DNA of 64,000 bases from Belliella baltica DSM 15883 (GTDB lineage: Bacteria; Bacteroidota; Bacteroidia; Cytophagales; Cyclobacteriaceae), in assembly GCF_000265405.1 (NCBI RefSeq), contig NC_018010.1, forward strand, positions 2,129,501 to 2,193,500, read 5' to 3'. The notes beneath the pieces were generated by a model. The model ran no database searches and was not told where the DNA came from. It was given only the letters and a program-made list of their open reading frames with translations. Made by a program: the position numbers and the translations under genes. Numbering within the stretch: the stretch's first letter is position 1; each line of letters opens with the position of its first letter. Below are positions 28,499-38,236 of the stretch, piece by piece.

Positions 28499-28561
28499 TT
28501 CACAATCACGTTTTAATGTTCCGCTTTTTGGGCATCATTAAACTTTAAAGGAATTCTTTTT

Positions 28562-28569
28562 TACCTTTG
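28562..28569 (+). promoter_or_regulatory. Bacteroidota -7 box of kpsF
   Basis: TACCTTTG fits TAnnTTTG and lies 30 bases before the kpsF TTG start, in the divergent recQ/kpsF gap. Confidence 0.4.
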
Positions 28570-28598
28570 AACAAATTTAATGATTAAGCCTGTCAAAA

Positions 28599-29567
28599 TT
28601 GAAATTAACAAAAAATATTAAAACAAACGCTATACAAGTGCTCCAAAAGGAGGCAAATGCGATACAAAATCTCATAAATTATATAGATGATGATTTTGTA
28701 GCTTGTGTGGAAGCAATTTTGGGATCTTCTGGAAGGGTCGTTATTACTGGAATAGGTAAAAGTGCCATCGTTGCCAATAAAATAGTCGCTACGCTGAATT
28801 CAACGGGTACGCCTGCGTTGTTTATGCATGCAGCAGATGCGATTCATGGTGATTTGGGTATGATTCAAAAAGATGATCATGTCATCTGTATTTCTAAAAG
28901 TGGGAATACACCTGAAATCAAGGTTTTAGTTCCTTTACTCAAAAGGCTTGGTTCAAAATTGATTGCGCTAGTAAGTAATGTAGAAAGCTATCTTGCAGAG
29001 CATGCCGATTATGTACTCAATGCAACTATAGAAGCAGAGGCTTGTCCGAATAATTTGGCGCCAACTACGAGTACTACGGTTCATATGGCGATGGGAGATG
29101 CTCTAGCGGTTTGTCTTTTAGAGGCGAGAGGGTTTTCTTCTCAGGATTTTGCAAAATATCACCCTGGTGGGTCTTTAGGAAAACAACTTTATCTAACCGT
29201 AGCTGACGTAATTCCAAAAAATCTGGTGCCAGTAGTAAAAGAAGATGCACTTTTATCTGAAATTATCGTAGAAATCAGCAGTAAGAGACTTGGTGCAACT
29301 GCGGTTGTCAACCAAAGTAACAAATTGTTGGGGATTATTACAGATGGTGATTTGAGAAGAATGCTTTTATCGGGTGCGGATATTCATCAAGTGAAAGCAA
29401 TAGAAATCATGACAAAAAATCCAAAGAAAATCTCTCAGGATGAATTTGCTATTAAAGCGCTCAACCTAATGAAAGAATATAATATTACACAGCTTGTTGC
29501 AATGAATGGTGATAATATCGCTGGATTTATCCATATTCATGATCTGATGAAAGAAGGAATAGTATAA
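28599..29567 (+). CDS. kpsF: Arabinose-5-phosphate isomerase (KpsF/GutQ family)
   Basis: Converts ribulose 5-phosphate to arabinose 5-phosphate, the first step toward Kdo for lipopolysaccharide. The 322-residue protein has an N-terminal SIS sugar-isomerase domain (VVITGIGKSAIVANK, ISKSGNTPEIK, HPGGSLGKQL) and two C-terminal CBS domains. No in-frame ATG exists before conserved sequence, so TTG 28599 is taken as the start. manC starts nine bases after its stop, so the pair forms a sugar-nucleotide unit. Confidence 0.93.
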   Translation: MKLTKNIKTNAIQVLQKEANAIQNLINYIDDDFVACVEAILGSSGRVVITGIGKSAIVANKIVATLNSTGTPALFMHAADAIHGDLGMIQKDDHVICISKSGNTPEIKVLVPLLKRLGSKLIALVSNVESYLAEHADYVLNATIEAEACPNNLAPTTSTTVHMAMGDALAVCLLEARGFSSQDFAKYHPGGSLGKQLYLTVADVIPKNLVPVVKEDALLSEIIVEISSKRLGATAVVNQSNKLLGIITDGDLRRMLLSGADIHQVKAIEIMTKNPKKISQDEFAIKALNLMKEYNITQLVAMNGDNIAGFIHIHDLMKEGIV

Positions 29568-29576
29568 GAAAAACTG

Positions 29577-30650
29577 ATGCAGGAAAAACCCTATATTGTT
29601 ATCATGGCTGGAGGAATAGGTTCTAGATTTTGGCCTTACAGCAGAAACAAAAAACCGAAGCAATTTTTAGATGTTTTAGGTACAGGAAGGACTTTACTTC
29701 AAATGACTTATGATAGATTTATTGGGGTTTCTGATCCCGATAAATTTTTAATTGTCACAAACAAACACTATTTCGACTTGGTAAGGGAGCAATTACCAGA
29801 AGTGAGCGAATCCAATATTCTAACTGAACCTTTAAGGAGGAATACAGCAAACTGTATCGCTTATGCGAGTTACAAAATAGCTCAGAAGGATAAAGAAGCA
29901 AAGATTATTGTCACTCCAGCAGATCATTTGATCCTCAAAGAAATCAATTTTTTGCAAAAAATAAACCTAGCTCTTCAAGCATCAAACGAAGAAGGAAGAC
30001 TCATCACAATCGGAATTCGTCCCAATAGACCTGAAACAGGTTATGGATATATTCAATACTTTAGTAATGACAAAGCTGAAGCTAAGAAAGTAAAAACATT
30101 TACTGAAAAACCGAATTCTAAACTTGCGAAGACATTTGTGGAAAGTGGTGAATTTGTATGGAATTCTGGGATGTTTGTCTGGAAAGTAGAAAGCATCATT
30201 AAGGCTTTTGAAAAGCACATGCCTGAGGTGGCTGAAGCTTTTGAAGAAGGGGCTCAATATTATAATACAGATCAAGAGAATGCATTTATTTTTAAGGCAT
30301 ATTCTCAAGTAAAGAACATTTCCATAGACTATGGAATAATGGAAAAGTCAAATGATGTCTATGTGATTTTAGGAGATTTTGGTTGGTCAGATTTGGGTTC
30401 TTGGAGTGGCTTGCACGAGATTAGAAATAAAGATGAGAAAGAAAATGTAGTAGAAGCCAACGCCTTGCTTTATGATACTGAAGGTTGTTATGTGAAAGTA
30501 CCTTCAGAAAAATTAGTTGTAGTTCAAGGATTGGAAAACTACTTAATCAATGATTCCGAAAATGTGCTTTTAATTTGCAAACTAGATGCAGAGAAGAAGT
30601 TCAGAGAATTTGTAAGCGATGCAAAGACAAAAAGTGAAGATTTCGTCTAA
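29577..30650 (+). CDS. manC: Mannose-1-phosphate guanylyltransferase
   Basis: Makes GDP-mannose from mannose 1-phosphate and GTP for surface polysaccharides. The 357-residue protein has the nucleotidyltransferase signature IMAGGIGSRFWPYSR with KKPKQFLD, the TPADHLI metal site, and FTEKP / GEFVWNSGMFVWK. It lacks the C-terminal cupin isomerase domain of the bifunctional ManC/AlgA, so only the transferase activity is expected. Co-oriented and close to kpsF. Confidence 0.95.
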   Translation: MQEKPYIVIMAGGIGSRFWPYSRNKKPKQFLDVLGTGRTLLQMTYDRFIGVSDPDKFLIVTNKHYFDLVREQLPEVSESNILTEPLRRNTANCIAYASYKIAQKDKEAKIIVTPADHLILKEINFLQKINLALQASNEEGRLITIGIRPNRPETGYGYIQYFSNDKAEAKKVKTFTEKPNSKLAKTFVESGEFVWNSGMFVWKVESIIKAFEKHMPEVAEAFEEGAQYYNTDQENAFIFKAYSQVKNISIDYGIMEKSNDVYVILGDFGWSDLGSWSGLHEIRNKDEKENVVEANALLYDTEGCYVKVPSEKLVVVQGLENYLINDSENVLLICKLDAEKKFREFVSDAKTKSEDFV

Positions 30651-30723
30651 TCGAATCATTATTTTTAGCTTTTTTCTTCTTCAATAAGTCATTGTAGATA
30701 AATGACAACTGGGGCGTCAAAAA

Positions 30724-31443
30724 TTAATTTTGCACCCTCGATCGAACTATTTTTGAAGCATCTAATAATGATGTAGGGATTTGAGCTTTTTCTAAAATGT
30801 CCTTCGGATCCGTAGGGATACTTATCGACTCGATGAAAGTGCCATCATTTTTGAGTTTGATACCAGTCAAACAATTTCCTTTGTAAGCTCCAGTATCAAT
30901 ATTCCATGTATTACAATTTTTATTAAAATCAGGTTTAGAGTTCATTTTTGGTGTATGCCCAATGATTTGAACCTTTCCCATGTGTATGATTGGCTTTCGA
31001 TTCCAAAGTACACCATCTGGGTTGTTTACATCATATGGAGATCCAAGCCCTGAAATTCCTGCATGAGATATCAAGACATTTTTATTTTCCCAAAATAAAG
31101 GCATAGTATTCATCCATCCTAAGTAAAAATGAGGGTCTAAATTATGAGTTTTGAATTGCTCTAAAGTTTCTCTTCCTCCATTTTCAAGCCAATGGTCAGA
31201 ATGATCATCACCCATCAAGTATCTTAGCATCATTTGTTCATGATTACCTTTTAAAAAATGTACTGAATTTTTAAAAACCTTCTTTACTTCAAAAGCCAGT
31301 CTAATAGTCAAAGGAGAAAAATTCCCTCTGTCAACCAAATCTCCAAGTTGAATTAAGGTTTCCGTTTTAGGCTCCCAATGATCCATCAACTTTAGATAAG
31401 TATGGAAACAGCCATGGACATCACCGATAATAAAAAGCGACAT
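30724..31443 (-). CDS. PPP-family metallophosphatase
   Basis: A 239-residue phosphoesterase with the canonical metal-binding motifs GDVHGC (residue 8), GDLVDRG (near 35) and KGNHEQM (near 65), then SHAGISG and GHTPK. These are the marks of bacterial Ser/Thr protein phosphatases and of symmetrical diadenosine tetraphosphatases; sequence alone does not separate them. Convergent with manC across an 73-base gap. Confidence 0.88.
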   Translation of the reverse strand: MSLFIIGDVHGCFHTYLKLMDHWEPKTETLIQLGDLVDRGNFSPLTIRLAFEVKKVFKNSVHFLKGNHEQMMLRYLMGDDHSDHWLENGGRETLEQFKTHNLDPHFYLGWMNTMPLFWENKNVLISHAGISGLGSPYDVNNPDGVLWNRKPIIHMGKVQIIGHTPKMNSKPDFNKNCNTWNIDTGAYKGNCLTGIKLKNDGTFIESISIPTDPKDILEKAQIPTSLLDASKIVRSRVQN

Positions 31444-31702
31444 ATTTTCCTTTTTTTGAAGTTAAAAGACTAGTTTTTTAAAGCATTACTTACAACGAAA
31501 GTAAGCGATTTTAACGTCAAAAAGGTATTTTTTCAAAGAAAAATTTGCATAAATGTTTGATCACCAATATCCTATATTTCACAAACAAAAAAACATATAT
31601 GAAGTTAACAATAAGAATTTCTTTAGATCTTCGATTAGATTTCTTAAATTAATCAAAAATCAAAAATGTGAAAATTTGGCTAAACATTTTACCTTATTTA
31701 AT

Positions 31703-32287
31703 ATGAAAAATTTCCTTCCATTTATTCTTATTTTCTTGTTGGTGGCAACAGGATGTATGTCACAAAAAGACTTTATTGCTGAATACGATTTCAACTATTC
31801 AGCGAATTTCAAGAGATACAAAACTTTTGGTTTTATAGAAAACTCAAATGATGACGATGACGAACTTGTCAAGATTATCAAAAGATCGATTTCTACGAGA
31901 CTTGGTTCCCAAGGATTTACATTTGAAGAAAACAAGCCTGACCTTTTAGTAAATTATAAGGTCTTTAGAGAAGAGGTGAAATATAGAGGTTATGAACAGC
32001 CAAATTTCGATTATTGGTTACAAAGAAAAGGTGCCTTAGTGACTGAAGAAGATGAAGAATTGAAAGATGAAGACAAAGAAAAGGATGAGAATTACAAAAA
32101 TGTCAAATATGCTCAGAATAATGGGATGTTAGTCATTTTTGTTATTGATAATAAAAAGGGGAATACCATTTGGCAAGGATATACAGCTGCAGTTTTTGAT
32201 GAAATGTCCCCGGAAGTAAATACGGATCTGATGCGAGCCACGTATAAGGTAATGGATCAATTCCGAGTATTGAGTAGGGCAAAATAG
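31703..32287 (+). CDS. DUF4136 lipoprotein
   Basis: A 194-residue lipoprotein with signal and lipobox (LLVATGC) and one DUF4136 domain, recognisable by the early FNYSANFKRYKTFGF pattern and the C-terminal GNTIWQGYTAAVFD segment. I start at ATG 31703; the ORF is open 50 codons further upstream but that part is AT-rich and lacks a signal peptide. Function of DUF4136 is unknown. A terminator follows at once. Confidence 0.88.
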   Translation: MKNFLPFILIFLLVATGCMSQKDFIAEYDFNYSANFKRYKTFGFIENSNDDDDELVKIIKRSISTRLGSQGFTFEENKPDLLVNYKVFREEVKYRGYEQPNFDYWLQRKGALVTEEDEELKDEDKEKDENYKNVKYAQNNGMLVIFVIDNKKGNTIWQGYTAAVFDEMSPEVNTDLMRATYKVMDQFRVLSRAK

Positions 32288-32292
32288 AATAA

Positions 32293-32320
32293 AAAACCAG
32301 CATCTTTTTGCTGGTTTTTT
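32293..32320 (+). terminator. Rho-independent terminator
   Basis: AACCAGCA / TGCTGGTT stem followed by TTTTTTTT, six bases after the DUF4136 stop. The next 170 bases up to 32496 hold no feature I can support. Confidence 0.85.
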
Positions 32321-32496
32321 TTGAATCTATTGATCCTTTGTGTTTATCCGCTTTTGCAGGAGTAGCTGTTGATAACATTGTATGGATTTCAATTCAATCA
32401 GTTGTGGCCAGTTTATTAAGTACTGTTGGCGATTATTCGCAAAATTAGAAGTGAAATATTAACATACTGATGTCATTGCGGATAATAAAATTATCT

Positions 32497-34137
32497 TTAA
32501 TAGACTTTCATGCCACCTATATAAGTCCCTGTGACTTTTAAATCCCTCAATTCATTTTCAGGTGCAGTCATCATATCTTTTTCAAAAAACACAAAATCAG
32601 CCAGCTTTCCTGTTTCAATACTTCCTTTTAGATTTTCTTCAAAATTCGAAAAGGCCGCCCAAATCGTCATGCCCTTTAGGGCTTGTTCTCTGCTAATTCT
32701 ATTTTCTATTTGAAAGCCGTCTTCAGGTTGGTTTCTAGCATCTTTTCTTACTACTGCTGCATGAAACCCATACATAGGATTGATATGTTCTACTGGAAAA
32801 TCACTTCCAAGAGCTATCATACCATTTTGGTCTAGTAGATCTTTATAAGCATAAGCTGTCTTGATTCGAAAAGGGCCTAATCTCTGTCCTGCCCAAGGCA
32901 TATCTGAGGTGGCATGCGTGGGCTGCACAGAAGGTATGATGCTGTATGAAGCGAATTTTGGCATATCTTCCTTGCTTACAACTTGCGCGTGTTCGATTCT
33001 CCATCTAAGATCATTTTTACCTTTCAAGTACTTGGCATAAATATCAAGTAATGTTCTGTTAGCCGAATCACCGATGCAGTGAGTGTTCATTTGGAAACCA
33101 TTATCATACATTTTTTTTGCTAATTCATCAAAGGCTTCGGGTGTATTCAATAGAAAGCCATAATTGGTATTGTGATCATGATAAGGTTGCAATAAGGCCG
33201 CACCTCTTGACCCTAAGGCACCATCACCGTAGATCTTGAAACTTCTAACTGTCAAGTATTCATCCTGATAAAATCCTTTTTCAAAATAATGAGCCATGTT
33301 TTCGTCAGTTGGGTTGACCATAGCATAAATCCTCATTTTCAAGGAGCTTTCTTGATGCATTTGATGCATGAGCTCGATAATATTTCTCTCTAACCCAGCA
33401 TCCACCAAAGAAGTCAACCCAACAGAAAAGCAATTCTCTTGAGCATCCATCAAAGCCGCTCTTGACTCTTCTTCACTTGGTGCAGGGACCTTAGCGGTAA
33501 CAAGTTTAATAGCGTTATCAATCAAAACCCCGGTTGGCCTTCCGTTTTCTAGTATAACTTTGCCTCCTATCATTTCAGTTTTCGAACTGATTCCGGCTAA
33601 GTCAAGAGCTTTTTGATTTGCCAAGGCTGCATGACCGTCGATTCGTGTAAGCAAGACGGGTGTATCAGGGAAAAGCTCATCTAATTGATTTTTTGTGGGG
33701 AATTCCTTGTTTTCCCAAAGATTCTGATCCCATCCTTTTCCCATAATCCAAGGAGACTCAGGATTTTTTGTATGATGTTCGATTACACGCTCAATGAGCT
33801 CTTGTTCAGATTCAGCACCTAGTAGCTCAACTATCTTCAGTCCTAAACCATACCGATAAAAATGTGCATGAGCATCAATCAGACCAGGGTAAATTGCTTG
33901 ACCAGCGGCATCTATAGTTTGACTCGCTTCATATTTGGAAAGGATATCTGAATTATTTCCTACAGCGATAAACTTTCCGTCTTTGACAGCAAAAGCATTT
34001 ACAATATCAAAGTCTTCAGATACGGTATAAATGGTTCCATTATGAACAATAAGATCTACTTTTTCTTTTTCCTTTTTGCAAGAAGTCAAGCAAGCGATGG
34101 AAATAAAAATTGTACTTAGGAGTAATAATTTTTTCAT
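32497..34137 (-). CDS. Secreted YtcJ-like amidohydrolase (lipoprotein)
   Basis: Amidohydrolase of the YtcJ-like/exoenzyme-regulatory type, 546 residues. N-terminal lipobox LTSC directs it to the envelope. Metal-site motifs are visible as PGLIDAHAHFYRYG (near residue 100), the carboxylated-Lys region, NTHCIGDSANR, IEHAQVV and the late ALGSDFPVEHINP. Substrate unknown; related enzymes cleave N-acyl or N-formyl groups. Divergent from the next gene across about 50 bases. Confidence 0.9.
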   Translation of the reverse strand: MKKLLLLSTIFISIACLTSCKKEKEKVDLIVHNGTIYTVSEDFDIVNAFAVKDGKFIAVGNNSDILSKYEASQTIDAAGQAIYPGLIDAHAHFYRYGLGLKIVELLGAESEQELIERVIEHHTKNPESPWIMGKGWDQNLWENKEFPTKNQLDELFPDTPVLLTRIDGHAALANQKALDLAGISSKTEMIGGKVILENGRPTGVLIDNAIKLVTAKVPAPSEEESRAALMDAQENCFSVGLTSLVDAGLERNIIELMHQMHQESSLKMRIYAMVNPTDENMAHYFEKGFYQDEYLTVRSFKIYGDGALGSRGAALLQPYHDHNTNYGFLLNTPEAFDELAKKMYDNGFQMNTHCIGDSANRTLLDIYAKYLKGKNDLRWRIEHAQVVSKEDMPKFASYSIIPSVQPTHATSDMPWAGQRLGPFRIKTAYAYKDLLDQNGMIALGSDFPVEHINPMYGFHAAVVRKDARNQPEDGFQIENRISREQALKGMTIWAAFSNFEENLKGSIETGKLADFVFFEKDMMTAPENELRDLKVTGTYIGGMKVY

Positions 34138-34187
34138 TTGGAGTGGATTGGTTTACATTCTTTGATAAAATTCTTCATATTTGTAAC

Positions 34188-34658
34188 ATGATGGAAGCAA
34201 ATTACTCATTTCTTCAGGAGCCTTTAAATTTCCCTAAATTTGATTTTCGAATACAGGAAGAAAAGAATGGGAAATTAAGCATTTTCGATGCCTTGAGAAA
34301 GAAGTATCTGATTTTAACTCCAGAAGAGTGGGTTAGACAGCATTTGATTCAAGTTCTAATTCAGAAATATAATTACCCAAAAAGTTTATTTGCTTTGGAA
34401 AAGGGATTGAAATATAATCAATTACAAAAGAGATTTGATGTTTTGGTTCATGATAGAAATGGTGCGCCATTTTTATTGATCGAGTGCAAATCTCCAGATG
34501 TCAAACTTACCCAAAAGACCATCGAACAAGTTTGCGTTTATAATAAAACTATCAAGTCACCTTATTTAGGTGTCTCAAATGGTAAGCAACATATGTTTTT
34601 AGAATTTGAGGAGTCCTCAGGTAAATTTGTGCAATTGAAAGGCTTACCTATTCTCTAA
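34188..34658 (+). CDS. Type I restriction HsdR N-terminal-like domain protein
   Basis: About 156 residues, soluble. It carries a stand-alone PD-(D/E)XK-like fold as in the HsdR N-terminus: RFDVLVHDRNGAPFLLIECKSPDVKLTQKTIEQV shows the D...ExK catalytic pattern and the following Gln motif. Such single-domain proteins are common single copies in Bacteroidota and are not necessarily restriction enzymes. ATG 34188 and 34191 are equally possible starts; the ORF upstream of them overlaps the amidohydrolase. Confidence 0.83.
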   Translation: MMEANYSFLQEPLNFPKFDFRIQEEKNGKLSIFDALRKKYLILTPEEWVRQHLIQVLIQKYNYPKSLFALEKGLKYNQLQKRFDVLVHDRNGAPFLLIECKSPDVKLTQKTIEQVCVYNKTIKSPYLGVSNGKQHMFLEFEESSGKFVQLKGLPIL

Positions 34659-34746
34659 TTAATAAGATAATTATATCAGAGAATATTGTCTTTTTTTCTT
34701 ATCTTTAGCTATTATTTAGACCCAGAAGAATTAATTTAAATTTTCC

Positions 34747-35457
34747 ATGATTAAAGAAAAAAGCAGTCCTTGCGAACTTTGTCTCAGTAGAAAATTCTCG
34801 ATGTTCGCAGACTTATCAGAGGCTCATTTATGCAACCTTTCGGATAATAAAAACTTTATATCTCATAAAAAAGGTCAAATTCTCTATTACGAAGGAACAA
34901 AACCTCTAGGCGTGTTTTGTATCAGTGCTGGTATTGTAAAAGTATTCAAAACTGCTTCAAATGGAAAAGAACAAATAATCCGATTGGCTCAAAAAGGGGA
35001 TTTTTTAGGTTACTCTTCCATGCTTGGAGAGGAGCTTTATTCGAATACTGCCACGATAGTCGAAGATGCTAAAATTTGTTTTGTACCTAAAGAGACTTTT
35101 TTAAAAGTTTTGCAGGAGGATAATAATTTCCACAGAAGATTGACCAAAGCACTTTGTAATGATATTGGGATGATGGAAGAGAAATTGACAGATGCTACGC
35201 AAAAATCTATTCGTGAAAGATTGGCTTTTACACTCTTAAAATTAGGTGATACTTATGGAATAGATGGTGGAGAAGGTGAAAAAATAGATATTGTTTTAAC
35301 TAGAGAAGAAATCGCAGGTTTGGTAGGTACAGCTACGGAAACAGTCATCAGGTTGCTTTCCGAATTCAAAAAGGATGAACTTATAGAGTTTGATGGTAAG
35401 AAAATCATCATTTTAAATAAAAAAGGGTTAGCCAGATTAAGTGACTTTTATGGTTGA
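34747..35457 (+). CDS. Crp/Fnr family transcriptional regulator
   Basis: A 236-residue regulator: N-terminal cNMP-type beta-roll with GQILYYEGTKPLGVFCISAG and GDFLGYSSMLG, and C-terminal HTH (TREEIAGLVGTATETVIRLLSEFK). The N-terminus contains CELC but not the four spaced Cys of FNR, so an Fe-S sensor is possible but unproven. Adjacent genes (rhodanese, Fe-S membrane protein) and the nor/nrd genes elsewhere make a redox or NO role plausible. Confidence 0.9.
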   Translation: MIKEKSSPCELCLSRKFSMFADLSEAHLCNLSDNKNFISHKKGQILYYEGTKPLGVFCISAGIVKVFKTASNGKEQIIRLAQKGDFLGYSSMLGEELYSNTATIVEDAKICFVPKETFLKVLQEDNNFHRRLTKALCNDIGMMEEKLTDATQKSIRERLAFTLLKLGDTYGIDGGEGEKIDIVLTREEIAGLVGTATETVIRLLSEFKKDELIEFDGKKIIILNKKGLARLSDFYG

Positions 35458-35536
35458 TCAATGCAAATAAATTGAAAGAAACTGAATTTTTGATCAAGGC
35501 TTGAAACTTAGAGGTGACTTTAGAAGTTTAGAAGCT

Positions 35537-36031
35537 ATGAAATTCAAGTGTCCATTTCTATTCATTTTACTTCTTTTACCTCAAATGAACATAGCTCAAA
35601 GTCTAGCTTATAAAATGCTACTCAAAGGAGTTTATGACAATGATTTTCCAACAGTAAAACCTCATCAAAAAGAGATTTTGGGAAATGCCTTATTGCTTGA
35701 TACAAGAGAGAGGGAGGAATTTGAGGTAAGTCATCTTAAAGGTGCTAAATGGGTTGGCTATAATACTTTCTCTCTTGAAACTCTTGAAGGAATTCCCAAA
35801 GATCAAGTACTTGTGGTTTATTGTTCGATAGGGGCTAGAAGTCAAGAAATTGGAAAAAAGCTAAAAGGCGCAGGTTACGAAAAGGTTTATAATTTATATG
35901 GAGGTATTTTTCATTGGGTAAATGAAGATAGGTCCGTATTCAATCAAGAGGCTGAACAGACGGATCGTGTTCATGCTTATAGTCGTTCTTGGGGAATATG
36001 GCTAAATAAAGGAGTGAAAGTTTTCGAGTGA
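35537..36031 (+). CDS. Exported rhodanese-like protein
   Basis: 164 residues with a signal peptide (MKFKCPFLFILLLLPQ) and one rhodanese domain; LLDTREREEFEVSHLKGA is the entry motif and the active Cys loop is YCSIGARSQE near residue 98. Sulfur transfer outside the cytoplasm is likely. I use ATG 35537; the ORF is open upstream to 35501 but that part is not signal-like. Confidence 0.88.
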   Translation: MKFKCPFLFILLLLPQMNIAQSLAYKMLLKGVYDNDFPTVKPHQKEILGNALLLDTREREEFEVSHLKGAKWVGYNTFSLETLEGIPKDQVLVVYCSIGARSQEIGKKLKGAGYEKVYNLYGGIFHWVNEDRSVFNQEAEQTDRVHAYSRSWGIWLNKGVKVFE

Positions 36032-36126
36032 AATGAATCTTGAGTAAGACACATGATGTGCGAATGTTTTTTTAATAGAGCAATCTGTAAATACCTTAAT
36101 CACGTTTATTGAATAAAACATCCCAT

Positions 36127-36888
36127 ATGAAATTCTTAATTATTCTGTTTACATCACTTATTCTCAATTTTTCCTGTGGAGCGTCAACTTTAGGAACTGA
36201 AGATTCAAAATCTCCATCACATGAAGATTTTGATGCCTTACTCAAAAAGTATGTTTCGGCAACAGGGGTAGTGAATTATAAAGGTTTGATGAACGACAAA
36301 GCCAAATTAAATCAATATTGTGAACTGCTGAGCAATAATGCGCCAGACCGCAATACCTGGAGCAAAAATGAGCAATTGGCTTATTGGATCAATGCTTACA
36401 ACGCATTCACTTTGAAGTTGATCGTAGATAATTATCCAGTCAAAAGTATTCAGGACTTACATCCAAAAGTTAAAATTCCACTGATCAATACCGTTTGGCA
36501 TATCAAATTTTTCAAGATTGGTGGTCAAGATGCTAATTTGGACGAAATAGAGCATAAAATCCTCAGAAAGGAATTTGAAGAGCCTAGGATACATTTTGCA
36601 ATCAACTGTGCTTCAATTTCTTGTCCACCTCTTTTAAATGAGGCTTTTGTTTCGACAAAAATAGACTCACAATTGGATCGTGTAGCAAAGTCATTTATAA
36701 ATGACACAAGGCGCAATAAGATTAGCTCCAATCAAATAGAGATTTCTAAAATATTTAGCTGGTTCAAAGGAGATTTTACAAAAAATGGGAATATAATTGA
36801 TTACCTTAACAAATATTCAAAGGTCAAAATCAATCCTAAAGCCAAAGACTCTTATTTAGATTATGACTGGTCACTCAACGAAAAGTAA
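36127..36888 (+). CDS. DUF547 lipoprotein
   Basis: 253 residues: lipobox LNFSCG, then the DUF547 domain with YWINAYNAFTLKLI near residue 90 and IHFAINCASISCPPL near residue 165, both strongly conserved in the family. Function unknown. It overlaps the FAD oxidoreductase start by 26 bases and opens a run of five overlapping or near-touching genes. Confidence 0.9.
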   Translation: MKFLIILFTSLILNFSCGASTLGTEDSKSPSHEDFDALLKKYVSATGVVNYKGLMNDKAKLNQYCELLSNNAPDRNTWSKNEQLAYWINAYNAFTLKLIVDNYPVKSIQDLHPKVKIPLINTVWHIKFFKIGGQDANLDEIEHKILRKEFEEPRIHFAINCASISCPPLLNEAFVSTKIDSQLDRVAKSFINDTRRNKISSNQIEISKIFSWFKGDFTKNGNIIDYLNKYSKVKINPKAKDSYLDYDWSLNEK

Positions 36889-38236
36889 ACCCAAACATTT
36901 TGTAATTATAGGAAATGGAATTTCCGGTGTCACTTGTGCGAGACATCTAAGGAAAGCTGATTCTAATTGCCAAATAACCATCATTTCTGGAGAAAGCGAG
37001 CATTTTTTTTCTCGAACAGCACTGATGTATATTTACATGGGCCACATGAAGTACGAGCATACCAAGCCTTATGAAGATTGGTTTTGGGAAAAAAATAGGA
37101 TTAATCTCAAGCAAGCTTGGGTGAGTAAAGTAGATGTCGATCAAAAATCTTTAATTTTCGCAGACAATTCCTCATTTGATTATGATACTTTAATTATTGC
37201 CTCAGGCTCAAAGCCAAATAAATTTGGTTGGAAAGGAGAGGATCTTCAAGGAGTTCAGGGGCTCTACAGCATTCAGGATTTGGAATTGATGGAAAAAAAT
37301 TCTCAAGCTATAAAAAGAGCAGTTGTCGTCGGTGGAGGATTGATCGGGATAGAAATGGCAGAGATGTTTTCAAGCCGAAAGATTCCTGTGACTTTTTTGG
37401 TTAGAGAGAAGAATTTTTGGGATACTGTTTTGCCAGAAGAGGAAGCCAAACTGATCAATAGACATATCAAAGAACACCATATTGATTTAAGGTTGGAGAC
37501 CGAACTTGATGAAATTCTAGACGATGGAACAGGCCGAGTAAAAGCCATAAAAACCAAATCAGGTGACTTGATTGAATGTCAGTTTGTAGGATTGACCGTA
37601 GGAGTGAGGCCAAATGTTGATTTCTTAAAGGAATCAAAAATTGAAATTAATCGAGGAGTTAAGGTCAATGGCTATTTTAAAACAAATGTGGAGGATGTTT
37701 ATGCTATTGGCGATTGTGCTGAATTTCAAGAATCTCCCGCTCCTGATAGAAAAAATATTGAGCAAGTTTGGTACACAGGAAGAATGCATGGAGAGACGCT
37801 TGCTTACAACCTTACCAACTCCAAAAAAGTATCGTATAAGCCTGGAATCTGGTTTAATTCAGCCAAATTCTTTGACATCGAATATCAGACTTACGGATTT
37901 GTCCCGCCGATTTGGGGAGAGGATATAGAGAGTTTTTACTGGGAAGATTCCAAAGGGAAAATCGCCATCAGAATTCTCTATCAAAAATCAAATCAAGCCA
38001 TAATCGGCGTGAATGCATTCGGGTGGAGACTTCGCCACGAATATTTCGATCATGCCATTGAGCATGGTTATCCTATAGAAAGAGTACTCGGAGAACTGGG
38101 ACAAGCGAGTTTCAATCCTGAGTTTTACAAATCCTTGCATAAAGAAGTTCTTAAACAGTACAATAAGGAAAAAGGAAAATCAATACAGGTTAAAAAACAA
38201 ACATTTCTCCAAAAGCTAATCGGTTCCCGCGCATGA
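36863..38236 (+). CDS. FAD/NAD(P)-dependent oxidoreductase
   Basis: Pyridine-nucleotide disulfide oxidoreductase family, 457 residues. FAD motif VIIGNGISGVTCARHL at the N-terminus, NAD(P) motif AVVVGGGLIGIEMAEM near residue 155, and DVYAIGDCAEF near residue 285. It resembles nitrite/rubredoxin-reductase-like flavoproteins. Start overlaps DUF547; its stop overlaps the Fe-S protein (ATGA). The pair suggests electron transfer from NAD(P)H to a membrane Fe-S protein. Confidence 0.92.
   Translation: MTGHSTKSKPKHFVIIGNGISGVTCARHLRKADSNCQITIISGESEHFFSRTALMYIYMGHMKYEHTKPYEDWFWEKNRINLKQAWVSKVDVDQKSLIFADNSSFDYDTLIIASGSKPNKFGWKGEDLQGVQGLYSIQDLELMEKNSQAIKRAVVVGGGLIGIEMAEMFSSRKIPVTFLVREKNFWDTVLPEEEAKLINRHIKEHHIDLRLETELDEILDDGTGRVKAIKTKSGDLIECQFVGLTVGVRPNVDFLKESKIEINRGVKVNGYFKTNVEDVYAIGDCAEFQESPAPDRKNIEQVWYTGRMHGETLAYNLTNSKKVSYKPGIWFNSAKFFDIEYQTYGFVPPIWGEDIESFYWEDSKGKIAIRILYQKSNQAIIGVNAFGWRLRHEYFDHAIEHGYPIERVLGELGQASFNPEFYKSLHKEVLKQYNKEKGKSIQVKKQTFLQKLIGSRA

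Noticed and set aside
34188..34658. Part of a type I restriction system
   Set aside because: No hsdM or hsdS gene is adjacent, and single-domain homologues are common in the phylum.
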